Source of the DNA: Heterodera schachtii
Taxonomy: Eukaryota > Nematoda > Chromadorea > Rhabditida > Heteroderidae
NCBI GenBank assembly: GCA_023374025.1
Contig: SIJG01000089.1
Location: 1-64,000 of the forward strand
Direction of reading: 5' to 3'
DNA: 64,000 nucleotides
Shown one piece after another: positions 22,522-32,840 of the stretch. How positions within the stretch are numbered: position 1 is the stretch's first letter; each line of letters begins with the position of its first letter. Position numbers and translations under genes: made by a program. The notes beneath the pieces were generated by a model that was not told the DNA's origin, did not search any database, and saw nothing but the letters and a program-made list of their open reading frames with translations.

Positions 22522-23890
22522 TTTTAGTTTAAAAATTAATAAAAAAGCAAATTCAAAAAGAAAAATGCCTATGGCATACATAACACAGGGCAACGATTCG
22601 TACTTTGATGCCAAGTACGTGCTTGGCTTTCAGCTTTCATACTTGCAAAAATTTAAACTGTACTTATTTCCAAGTTTGTGCTTGGAAAGCGGTGTTTTTG
22701 CACATGAATGTAAAAAATGTATTTTTTTCGTGAAAAATGTTTTAAATTTTTGGCTTTCTGGCACTTCGATTCTATTTTATATTTGGTTACCAAAAATGCG
22801 CCAAAATGAGTAAAATTTGACCATTTTCAGGTAAATTCTGGTAAGAGATTGTATAATTTTCAAAAAATTCAAACCATTTAGAAGAGTTATTCAAAAATTT
22901 AAATTCATGCTGTTAATTTTCTTTTTCATTTGCCAAAAGTCTGAATTTTGACAAAACACTGACAAAAGGTGTTTTTAAGTTTCTGATAAGAAACAAATTA
23001 AAAATGTTTAACATATATTTATGCTATTATCTATTTTACGTTTTAAAAAATGCTTATGGATAATGGCTTATTTTTTTTGAAATTTAACTGATTTTTGTAT
23101 TCCACAATGATGACGAGCTTTTTCTGCTCGGTAAAATGTCCCTCCCAAATTTCTGTAAGACCTTTTTAATTCTTTACTTTAAAATTTATTTTAGATATTT
23201 CTGTGCAAATTGACTTACCGTCTAATGGTTTGGCCCCATTGCTGCGCTATTACTTCATTTTCTCTCTACTAATTCTGTGTAAGAATAATTATTCAAATCA
23301 ATTTGGCAAATTTTGTCGGAAAATAAATTGTTTTTTTGTCTCTTTTTTTTATTCAACGTATGTAAAAATTTAATTTTTATTTACTATTATATAATGAAAA
23401 TTAACAAAACTAAAATTTATGTCAAAATTTACGCTAATTGAATTGGAGCAATTTCTAAATTTAATTAATTTTTCGCAATACGTTCATTTACGCTTTTTTT
23501 AGGTTTGCTCATTGACTTGGCATCATTTTTGATGTAAATGTTAGCGAAAATGAAAAATGAATATGATAAGAAAAACGGAGTTAAAGTGATCATTTAACGT
23601 AACACATATTATTTAAATTAAATAATAGTGAATAATTTAAAAATAAACAATTAGTAAATTATTTTCAAGAAATTGTTAATTTCTTAAATTTACTCACAAT
23701 AGGCAAATCAATTCATTATTAATGAAGAAATTAAATCAAGTACCGAAGCTAATGTATAGAGCCCGGGCTTTTAGGCACTTAAATGGTCAAAAAAGGCACC
23801 AAAATTGTTGAATTCCCGGCTTATTTCCCAATCAAAAGCAAAGACTTTAAGTTTGTTAATCAAAGTTTATTTAGCAAAAGTAAACAGTAA
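22522..23890. other. AT-rich region without a supported gene
   Basis: Short frames such as 22565-22813 lack recognisable features. Near 23758-23820 a 'TTTTAGGCACTTAAATGG' phrase resembles the interior words of the hAT element at 5686-6157 and may be a scrap of it. Confidence 0.4.
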
Positions 23891-24148
23891 TTAAAAATTC
23901 GAGACCACGGCAATCAAAGAATAAGAAATCGCCATTAATAGAAATACAAAAAACAATTGAAGAGAAGAGATAACAAAGACAGGTCCGTAAAAAAGGAACG
24001 CCAGAACGTCAATAAATAAATTATGATTTAAAACATATAATCCATTCATGTAACCAAAGAGCTGTCCTTCAACATGGTGCCCACTTATTTTGAAGAGCAA
24101 GGCAATTCTTAAAAAAACAAGAATAAAATCCATTGTTCGATTTATCAA
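23891..24148 (-). CDS. Hypothetical small membrane protein
   Basis: An 85-codon frame with at least two hydrophobic stretches (ALLFKISG to YVLNHNLF, and a C-terminal LFFVFLLMAISYSLIAVV). It lies just downstream of the broken Fic gene on the same strand. No homology recognised. The A/T bias of the region could create such a frame by chance, so support is weak. Confidence 0.25.
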   Translation of the reverse strand: MINRTMDFILVFLRIALLFKISGHHVEGQLFGYMNGLYVLNHNLFIDVLAFLFYGPVFVISSLQLFFVFLLMAISYSLIAVVSNF

Positions 24149-24319
24149 TTTACCATTTTACATTGACATCTCATTTCTAGCTGAAATGCAAAATAAGTTC
24201 TTGAGTTTAAATATAATTGGATTTTTAAGTACCGAAACCGTTTTCATCTGACAAAATGGTGTAAGCATTTTTCATTTGGTCTGCTAAAATGAAAGATAAA
24301 TTTTTGGAAATAGTTATTA

Positions 24320-24991
24320 TTATCTAAGCAAAATTTTAAGTTGATCATTATGTATTACCCCCCTTCTTTCCAGTAGCAAATTTAGAAATAATCGGCTCGC
24401 CCTGCCATTTCCATCATCAAAAGGATGGATTCGGAGCTGCAAAAGGGGTTTTAAAAATATATTTTAATTTATATTTTAAAAATATATTTATTTTCTGTCT
24501 TTGATAATTTCTCAATTCAGTTCCAATTATCTCACGATCTCAAGATGCGCCCGAATTGCAACTTCAAAGTATTCAGAAGGTCATCAATTTCATTGGCTGA
24601 TTGGTGGCAGGTCTTGCGGTTGAGATCCACAATGGTCTCCAACCGACACAAATCCAGTGCGATACTCACCGGAGTCACTTGTTCCGGACAACGCAATCTT
24701 ATTAAGTTCTTTGATTGTCTTAAAGAATTAATATAAAATAATACCAGCCAAAAAATGCAGTTTTTGCACATTTTTAAAATTTTTGCCATCAATAAAATAC
24801 GAACCCATTAAGAATTCATGCCCTTACCTTTTCAGTTATCTTTTGAGAATAAAGGTATTCCCGTGATTGCATAATATCAGAAGATGTGCATCATCAGCAA
24901 ACATCGGTGGGGTAGGTGTCAGATTGGCCATCTTTTCGATCATCACCAACATGCTCTCATTATCGCGAGAAAATTTATTTGTTGGTTCCAT
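24320..24991 (-). pseudogene. Broken Fic-domain gene (locus 1)
   Basis: Exons 24991-24828, 24718-24536 and 24436-24320 have good splice sites (GTAAGG, GTGAGA, TTGCAG). Exon 2 encodes TIKELNKIALSG and GEYRTGFVSVG, the usual lead-in of a Fic domain. Exon 3 carries an intact catalytic loop, IHPFDDGNGRASR, preceded across the splice by AIRAHLEIL. Fic enzymes transfer AMP or other groups to protein hydroxyls. The frame changes in exon 1, and in exon 2 stops separate PPIS from EYFEVAIRAH; about ten residues of the usual spacing are missing there. Introns are kept, so it decayed from a genomic copy and is not a processed one. Source (nematode fic-1 relative or horizontal transfer) unknown. Confidence 0.75.
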
Positions 24992-25320
24992 CTTAAAAAG
25001 CAACAATAAAAAGTTATTATTTATTTATTCTTAAAGAAAATAAGCCCTCTGAAGGGTTAACCACTTACTCTGACGGCTATTCAGAATAATTATGCGTCAA
25101 ACAGTCAATTTTAAAGGCAGGAAACTCCAAATATGATCAGAATATTATAATAGTGGCTAAAGAATTCATTATAATTAAATTAATTTTAAATTTCTTCTCC
25201 CTCTTCCTCCCTTCACCCCTCCCCCCAACTTTCCTCCCCCCCCCACCTCTTACGATCGACTGTCGTGAACCCTTGCGATCGACTAAGAGACCCACCTGAG
25301 TACCCCCTTGCACAGGTATG
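24992..25320. other. Spacer between Fic pseudogene and duplication A
   Basis: Contains a C-rich tract (about 25196-25252) and the phrase GCGATCGACTAAGAGACC. The left breakpoint of duplication A falls at its end. Confidence 0.4.
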
Positions 25321-25458
25321 CTCTCATGTTTTGTCGCTTTTTTGACACGGGCCCTCTTTTTTGGGAGATTCACCTCCCCTGCCCTCCGATCTTAGAAAAT
25401 CAAATTAAAATTCGTGGAGGCATTTTGTAAATTGTTTTTGCAAGAATTATAATCACAC

Positions 25459-28400
25459 TTTAAGGCCCAAATAAAGGCGAGCGACGTCATCGAAAAGCAC
25501 CGGCGACGGGTCCTCAGAAAAGGGGCGTAAGCGCACAAAGTCGAGGCATTTCTGGCAAAAATAATTAATAAATTAATGAAGCTTAAAGAATCGCAAGCAT
25601 ATTTTCTGGTACAAATTTTCTGTCAATTGTTTTCCAAAAATATTAATTTGAATTTGGTGTTAAAAATTGAATTTTCAGTAAACTTCTAAAAATAAATTTT
25701 CGAGAGCGGAGAACAGCAGGTCATTTCGGCGCAGACATTTGCGGAACACAAGTCCGAAAATACAAATATCTGCCAATTACCGTAATTAAAAACAATTAGT
25801 AAATTACCCTGCCCGTTCAATAACCCACCTCCACAATTTGGGGACTGTCAAAGAAGTGGCGAAGACGTTCAGTGGGCACGTAACAGTTGGAGTACAAAAA
25901 TTGGGGCAACAACGCAACACAGCCGTGGAAGCACAGATTGCGAACACATCGGCCGACGAGATCAGCTTAATTGTTGAAGATTAGGAATTAATCAGTCGAT
26001 TAATTAACTGATTAGTTAATGGATAACAAATGGAGAAAACGCATATATTATTTTGCAAATAAAAAAGGAATATATTTTTTATCTTGTTGAGAAATTTAAG
26101 GGAAAGCAAAAAATAATTTTTTTTTAAATTTTGGTGAAATGATGCATGGATGAAGAAATGCGCCACTTACCTTAAATTTATTTAAAACACATTTTTTGAA
26201 AGGGATTTTGTCAAAGATTAATGAACAAAAAAATAGAAAGTTATGATCATTCAAAAATAATTAATTAATTCATTGAAACCATTCATTTGTAAAAATGAAA
26301 AATTAAATAGCAAACCCAAAAAAATACATATAAATATTAAAAAATATATATTTTTACTGTCAATTTGGACAGCACACGCAATGTCTTTGATGCAGCGGAC
26401 GCCGTCAATTTCGGGGCAAATCTTTATTAATTAAAAAATATTAAAATTATTTTCGTTTCCCCATTTATAACTTTTTGCGAAAGCACGTCCATGCGGTTGA
26501 GTGCCGCCCGGGTGATCGGTGGTGGCAAACGCGTAAAGATCGGCACAAGGAACGGGGACAACGGATGCGGGGGCGGCTCACGGCACAGAAAGGCGGGGCA
26601 AAGGCGCAGATAAACGGTCGTCTGATCAGTGATCGGACACACGCATTCGCCTGCACAAAACAGTGCAATAAAAATGTTTAAATTTTTTAATGGGTATGCA
26701 AGTGTTAGCTACCAAAAAATTCATATAAATCAAAGGGATTAGCTTGTCCCTCTCCACCGCCCATAAAAAACGAAATTTAATTTTGAAACTTTCTTATTGT
26801 TAGATAGAGGCAGCGCGAAATGAAAAATTGTTCCAACAAAAAACGGCCAAACTTTTGAATATTTTTTCAGTTTTTGAACAAATTGGATTAAAATTTCCAG
26901 AATCCACCCTGGCGGTGACTTTGTCTCATGAATTGGTGAAAACGGTCAGAAACCGTGCCCGACAAATCCATGCCCTCACCTTTTTGGTTCAGTCCATCGA
27001 AAATTTGGTGCATCAGTGCCGGCAAACGGTCCTTTTCCTCGGACAAAAAGCAACGCTCCTAAAAAAACATTTTTTTTTTGAAAAAATATCCAAAAAATTT
27101 CAGATTTTTACAGATCTTCTTTGGGAATATAACAAAATGAAAAACAGCTACAAACAACAGCAGCCGACCTGCTCCAACTCGACGAGATATTCCGCGCACT
27201 TTTGCGCCAACGGTTCGTAGTAAATGGAGTCGTCCGAATCGTCGGCCTCCGAAGCGGCGACAACAAAGCACAGGTTGAAGATGAACACCTCCCGTTGGTA
27301 CTTTTTGTCCTCTGTTTTTGATGAGAGAAAAAATATGTTTTTTAAATTATTATTTTGACAATTTTTTGAATCAAAATTACGAGTGAAATTAAATGTGTCA
27401 ATTTTTTGGAATTTCATGGTCAAAAAATGACATATAAACTAGAGCTGAAAAGCAAAAAATTTTATAAGAAATTTTAAGTTAATCTCTTTTTTTATTTTAT
27501 GGTTAAAAACTAATTGTAAGTTTTTTTTATAATTCCAAAAAACCGATAGAAAATGCTTCAAAATAATTTATAAACCAATCCGGGGAATTTTTTTCTCATA
27601 CTGCGACTGGTCAACTTCATTTCCCCCGCGTTGTTTTTCCTGCAAGAATTTTTTCCTTTTTTGCTAGAAAAAAACAATAATTTTTGCTCACTGATGCCGA
27701 CGGGATGGCCCGTGATTTTGTAGTCGTACATGTTGATTTTGATCATCCGATCGCGCATTTCCTCCGATGGAATGATTGCGGACGAAATGGTGTCGAAGCG
27801 TTGCTTGTCAAAAATCTCATCGGGCACCTTAAATTTTTATTTTTCATTTTGTATTAAATTTAGATGAATTTTTTTTTTATTGGAGTTTTAAAAAAAATTT
27901 TGAAGTTCTTTATAAATTACTTTCTTTATTAAAAAAAAGCCGGCACGACAAATTTATTAATAAATTTTTTCATTTTTTTTAGTAAAAAATAAAGAAGACT
28001 AGGCGGGGTTTAAATGTTTGGCCAAACGACAATCTCGTATTTAAAAATAAAATCTTTTCCGTTTTCTAAATCCAATGAATTACTGTTTCTCCAAAAATTT
28101 TCTAAAAAATCGCTGCAAAATTTTTGTAACTTTTTCTTAAATTTCTTATAAAAATTTTTTTAATATTTTTTTTCACGTCACACATTCACCTGATAGCGTA
28201 TCACACGTCCAATGTCGTTGTCAAACTCGGCATAAATGATGCTGCACAGCTTGGGCGGCTCCTGGCTGAAGAAGTGCCGACTGCACCGCTTCTGCTGTCG
28301 TTGGCGTCGCTGCTGTTGCTCTTGCTGTTGTTGGTAATGCCGGCGGTGTTGCCGTCCATGTCCATCATGTTCATCTCCATCTCCATCAACATTTCCGTGG

Positions 28401-28654
28401 CGTGCCCCGTCGTGTTCGTCTTCGCCCCCACTGCCACTGTTGCTCCTGGTCGTCTCCGCCGGCACAGCCTCCTCAAATGACGACGCCGGCGATGCCGTTT
28501 CAGTCCTCGCCCCGTGCCCGTCGAAATGTGCCGTCGTCGCCGTCTCCACTCCTCCCACGGCATTGTCCACAGTGTTTGATGTCAAAGATGGCATGTGTTT
28601 TTGTTGCTGTTTGGGGTTATTGTCCGTTTGCTGTTCCTCCACGCCCGTCTCCAT
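25459..28654 (-). pseudogene. NPRL2 duplicate lacking its C-terminal exons
   Basis: Exons 28654-28190, 27827-27692, 27311-27169, 27058-26980, 26650-26472, 26421-26358, 25965-25829 and 25551-25459 match copy B in length and phase, with all splice sites kept. The duplicated block ends before exons 9-10, so the region equivalent to VDERKLIQFGL and the final helical domain is absent. Without a splice partner, exon 8 reads one more codon and stops (GTG TGA), giving a protein of about 433 residues. The open frames could still be translated and might interfere with the complete protein, but loss of the C-terminus makes a non-functional relic more likely. Confidence 0.85.
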
Positions 28655-28820
28655 GTTTTCTGGCAAAATATGATGCATAGATATCGAGGATGCAAAAAAA
28701 GAAAAATTTTCTCGACCCTAAAAATTTTCAAATTTTTTTTTCTGACTTTCATAGAATTTTTTGTAACAAAAACTTATTTTTATTTTTTTCTGCAAAATTA
28801 GTGCTTTAACAAAAAATCCC

Positions 28821-29046
28821 GGTACTTTCCTGTTTTGGGGCCGCACTCAAAAATCGCACTGACATTTGGCTGGTGGACCCATCAAAATTGACTCTTGATA
28901 CTATTACCCATTTATTTATTGGTGGTCACATGAGCAGACTTCTACAAAAATACGACAGTTGATTGGAGTAACCATATGAGAGAAGTCTGCGCTCTTTTGT
29001 TGATTTTTTAAAATTTTTGGGTGCGGCCCCAAAACAGGAAAGTACC
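28821..29046. mobile_element. Short palindromic element, 8 bp target duplication
   Basis: Left end GGTACTTTCCTGTTTTGGGG mirrors the right CCCCAAAACAGGAAAGTACC. Flanks are AAAATCCC on both sides (28813-28820, 29047-29054). The matching site in copy B (about 50125) reads GGAAATCCCGGG with no insert, so this is a filled/empty pair and the insertion is younger than the duplication. No coding capacity. Confidence 0.92.
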
Positions 29047-29192
29047 AAAATCCCGGGCACTTTTCCTTTCAATGGACGGCTTTCTATTTTTTTTGGATGA
29101 GATTAAATTTAAGGAAAAGCTACCACCGTATTTAGTGAATCAGAGCCACGTTAAAAAATTTCTGTTTTTTATTCTTATTATTTATTTGATTT

Positions 29193-29779
29193 TTGAAAGA
29201 AATTTTAGAAAAAATCCAATTTGTAAAAAAAAAATTTTGTATTTATTTTATGAAAAATTGACCGTCACCTCTTTTGGGGACGCGCGAACGGAGGTTTTGT
29301 CCAAATGCGAAAATAGGCGGAGAGAACGGCCAACAGAACGCCAAACAGAGAGCCAAAGTGTGAGCAAAGGGGCCACGCTTGCCACCTTTAAATGGAGAAA
29401 AATCAATTAACAAATCACTCCAAAATATTATACATTTTTAGCAAAAATTTTGAAAATAGGTCAGGAAAATTTGGCTGTTTGTGTTTAAAAAATAAAAAAT
29501 ACCCAAAAAATGTGTGAAAATATCATAATGTAAGCGAACATTTTAGAGCAAAAATTGAAAAAAGGTGTGAAATGCCGAACCGCGAGTAAATTCGGGAATA
29601 AAAAAAATGCCAAAACGAGTGTAAAAAAAACACACAGTGACTGATTGATTGAACTGACCACTGGTCCCAATCCAACGGAATGACAACAGCGCCGAGCCAA
29701 GCGCCCAAAATAGAACCAAGAACGGAGCGCGACACGTACAGCCTGAAAGTGGTCAAGGGCGAACACCGCCGTGCGAATG
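29193..29779 (-). pseudogene. PIG-F duplicate with internal deletion
   Basis: The exon 2 start (29779) and the exon 4 copy (from 29385) are recognisable. Exon 2 is joined straight to the middle of exon 3: FALDHF runs out of frame into the part that should read LYVSRSVLG. About 280 bp seen in copy B (roughly 51292-51575), including intron 2 and the start of exon 3, are gone. The first exon was not duplicated. It cannot make PIG-F. Confidence 0.85.
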
Positions 29780-29887
29780 CTGAAAATTGAAATAGAATTT
29801 ACCTAAAAACTTCCTAACTTTTCTCATTGGAAATGATATGAAATTTAATTATATTTAAAAAAAAATCATTTCTTAGTATAAAAAACC

Positions 29888-30177
29888 GGTACTTATATGG
29901 TTTAGCCACCCAAAAATAATAAATAATTCTTTTTATGGGAATGTTTCGAGTGCGCTGATCATGAATATGGTATAGATTTACGATATTTCGAACCCGGAAG
30001 CGAATTCGAACATAAAATCTTACAAATAAAAATAAAAACAACAATAAGAAATGAAATTGACACAATTCATTTGGTAAAATTCTATGTTCGAATTAGCTTC
30101 CGAGTTCGAAAATCAGCGCACTCGAAAATACCCCCACAAACAAAAATTTTTTTTGGGTGGCTAAACCATTTAAGTAC
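29888..30177. mobile_element. Palindromic foldback element, 8 bp target duplication
   Basis: The left GGTACTTATATGGTTTAGCC mirrors the right GGCTAAACCATTTAAGTAC, and inner arms continue (GAGTGCGCTGAT / ATCAGCGCACTC; GAATTCGAACATA / TATGTTCGAATTA). Flanks are AAAAAACC on both sides. Nearly the whole 290 bp is stem. Termini begin GGTACTT like the element at 28821. Confidence 0.9.
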
Positions 30178-30331
30178 AAAAAACCTACTAAAGATTAGAA
30201 AAAAATAGTACAGCCGTTTTGTACTACTTATCAAATTGGCCAAAATTGGGTGTCGGAAACTTGTTCAATGACCCCAAAAAGTCCATGGTATAATGTGTTA
30301 AAATGCTATTGACAATTCGCTTGGTCCAAAG

Positions 30332-32162
30332 TAGGGTTAAGCCCCGACCCCGAGCCCCCGGCCCCCGACCCGACCCGAGACGTTTTTTGGACCAATCCCC
30401 CGACCCGACCCCCGACATGTCGTCCCCCGAGGTCCCCGACCCCCGACTTTTTGCCCCCCGACCCCCCGACACTATTTCGGGGGATTGGGGACTCCGAGCG
30501 TTTTAAAAATTTAAAAGTTAATTCATCCACGAAGGCGGGAAATATTGAAAATTTTTGAGATTTTGAACAAATTTTCTTAATAAAATTCATTAAAAATTAC
30601 GAAAAATTTTGCGGCGGCGCCTATCGGCACCGCCGGTCCTACAAAACCATGGTACCGAGCGTTAATTAATTTTAAAAATATGAACATCAAGGCCGTAAAA
30701 TAAGATTTTAGGGTCAAAAATAATAACAATTAGCAACATTTTTCAAATCAGTAAATTTTTACAATTTATTTGATCAAATGCTATCAATTTTAGGGCCGTG
30801 GTGCTGATAGGCGCCGCCGGGAGAATTTTTTGAAAATTTGAGTTTATTTTGCCCACAGATTTTCACCAAAAATGACCAATTTTTTGCGCGATTTTGAGCC
30901 AAATTTTTAAGAACAAATAAGCTTTTGCGAACCGGCGGTGCCTATCAGGGGTGGGGCGCGCATGGAAAAATTCCGCGGTCGCGCATCGCGGTCGCGTCCC
31001 AGCCCTGGTGCCGATAGGTGCCGCCGGAAAAAAAAATAAAAATTGAGAGATTTTGGTACATTTTTTACATAAAAATGGCCATTTTAAAGTTTTTTTTCTC
31101 AAAAATCAGCGAAATAAAACATTAATCTGAAAAAATGAAAGTTTAGCTGAAGCCTGAAAATAAGAAAATCTTAGAAATAAGGACAAATTTCAGTACATTC
31201 GGGACCAAAAGATCAAAAAAATTTTTGTGGCAGACCTTAAAATTTCTTGAAAAATAGTGACATTATGCCATAAAATTTCAAAATTATAAATATATTTAAG
31301 AAATCAGAACGGTGCTAGGTCGTTCCACAAAAAAGCTCAGTGGTCGATAAAATTAAATAAATAAATTTAATTATTCAATTCACAAAACACGGTGCCGTCC
31401 GGTTAACACTAATGTACGGCGGGGCGCAAGTCATTTTCAAATTTTTTAATTTTTCAATTTTTCACATCACTTCTCGTCAATTTTCTCCATTTGTAGTAAA
31501 CCCAGCCGGACGCCATTGATACCATTTTGTAGAGCTCATCGAGCTGTACAAAAAAGCCGCTGGTACCGGCAAGCTTAGCTTGGGTTGGCCATCGACAGGG
31601 TCGGGGGCGAGGCTGAGAGTCCTCAGGCAGATGTGCCCGACCCATGACGGGCTCCAAGTGAATGGACCATGAACCGGCCTGGGAGATAGCCCTTGAAAAA
31701 CTGAATAAAAAATTGTTCTTAACCGGGCCGGTCCGGCTTCCGGATCAGGCACTTTTGGTGCCCCGAAGTGGTGCGATAGGCTTCCGGAAAATGACCAATC
31801 AATCACTGAGCTTTTTTGTGGAACGACTCACCACGAATCAGAACAATTTTTGTCGCTACCCCAAAATTAGAATTCTATAAATAAGAACAAATGGAAGCCC
31901 CTGGTTTAAAGGCTAGCCTAGCTTGGACTCACTCTTGCTGGCGCTAACGAAATCAGATGATTAAAGTGAGAAAAAGGAAGATTTACGAGCATTTAAAAAT
32001 AAAAATTGAGTTTTTCGTTAAAAAATTTCGTTGATCACTACCCGATCGGGGTCCCCGACCCCCGACAATTGAGCTTCCCCCCGACCCGACCCCCGACATG
32101 TCGCCCCCCGAGGTCCCCGGCCCCCGACTTTTTGCCCCCCGAGGCCTCGGGGCTTAACCCTA
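30332..32162. mobile_element. 1.83 kb hAT-type element, 'CCCCCGACCC' interior
   Basis: Left end TAGGGTTAAGCCCCGA mirrors right end GGGGCTTAACCCTA. Flanks are GTCCAAAG on both sides (30324-30331 and 32163-32170). The word CCCCCGACCCGACCC and a shared block with CCCCGACATGTCG occur near both ends. The middle holds four copies of the GC-rich hairpin (30611, 30800, 30931, 31007) and a nested element (31311-31836). No transposase reading frame is visible. Confidence 0.92.
31311..31836. mobile_element. Nested inverted-repeat element inside the hAT element
   Basis: GTCGTTCCACAAAAAAGCTC (31319-31338) is mirrored at the right end (31808-31827). Both sides are flanked by ATCAGAAC (31303-31310 and 31837-31844), again 8 bp. 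The interior is GC-richer than its surroundings, with no recognisable product. Confidence 0.75.
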
Positions 32163-32431
32163 GTCCAAAGCCATTCACTGTGTATCAACAAATGCCGCAA
32201 ATTCCGATTTAATTGGCCATACACTCATTTCTTGGCCAAGGAAAAATTGCGTAAATCCGAAATGGTCAAGAAACTGTTTACCAAAAACTTCCTAACTTTT
32301 CTCGGGGAAATGAAATTAAAAGAAAGAGATAAGCCGTTTGTGGTGAGTAAAAAATAATATAACTAACTTTTTAGATTCTATTTCATTTTACTTTAAAACA
32401 GTGCGATCGATGGTTGTGGACGTATATTTAA

Positions 32432-32840
32432 GGCCTTACGGTATTTGGCCAAACATTTGAACAGAAAAAGCTGCAAGAATTTGGTCAGTTAGAGATGTGA
32501 TTATGAAAATTTGCTTGAGATACATATAATGTAAAAGAAATGGATTACACTTTTTTCTCACTCTTTTGTCCTTTGTTTGTCTATTCTCTTTCATTCCTTA
32601 TGCTATTTTCAATTTCTCTGTCTCTCTCTCTCTCTCTCTTATTATTGTATTCTCTCTCCATCTAACATTTTCTGCCCTTAAATTTATTTTCATATAAAAT
32701 CAACTTGATCAATACAAATTTTGAATAATTAAATTAAAAAGAGTTCATAAAATATTATAAATTTAGACAGCAAAATTCAAAAGAACAAACAAAACGCAGA
32801 AATTTTGGCTGATACTAACCGATGGTCCCCCCCCCCCCCC
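32432..32840. other. Low-complexity spacer
   Basis: Contains a CT microsatellite (about 32617-32640) and a C-run at 32827-32842 at the inner edge of the inverted repeat. No gene. Confidence 0.5.

Larger units (their letters stand above)
25321..30250. repeat. Segmental duplication, copy A (incomplete)
   Basis: Starts abruptly at CTCTCATGTTTTGTCGC, matching 46411 in copy B, and runs collinearly to about 30250 (B: about 51800). It includes eight of ten NPRL2 exons and part of PIG-F. Exon sequence is nearly unchanged, while introns have drifted. Copy A gained two short palindromic insertions (28821-29046, 29888-30177) and lost about 280 bp of PIG-F. Copy B gained about 450 bp at 46866-47320. Confidence 0.93.
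30303..32431 (+). pseudogene. Small hypothetical gene split by a hAT element
   Basis: Codons from ATG 30303 to 30331 continue in frame after the element and its second GTCCAAAG copy, at 32171. The downstream part runs to 32342 (FNWPYTHFLAKEKLRK, then KNFLTFLGEMKLKE), has a GTGAGT donor, and joins after AACAG at 32402 to a short last exon ending at 32431. Without the insertion it would encode 76 residues, basic and Lys-rich. I recognise no family. Part of the frame resembles intron sequence near 29805, so coding status is uncertain. Confidence 0.4.

Noticed and set aside
23891..24148. Toxin/immunity-like partner of the Fic gene
   Set aside because: Only adjacency supports it; the small hydrophobic frame has no family signature and the Fic gene is broken.
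26465..26681. Plus-strand frame over NPRL2 exon 5 (also 47873-48346)
   Set aside because: Antisense of a coding exon with clear NPRL2 homology on the minus strand.
28178..28680. Plus-strand frames over NPRL2 exon 1 (and 49567-50107)
   Set aside because: Mirror frames of a GC-rich, Gln/His-coding exon; the minus-strand exon is supported by splice phase and homology.
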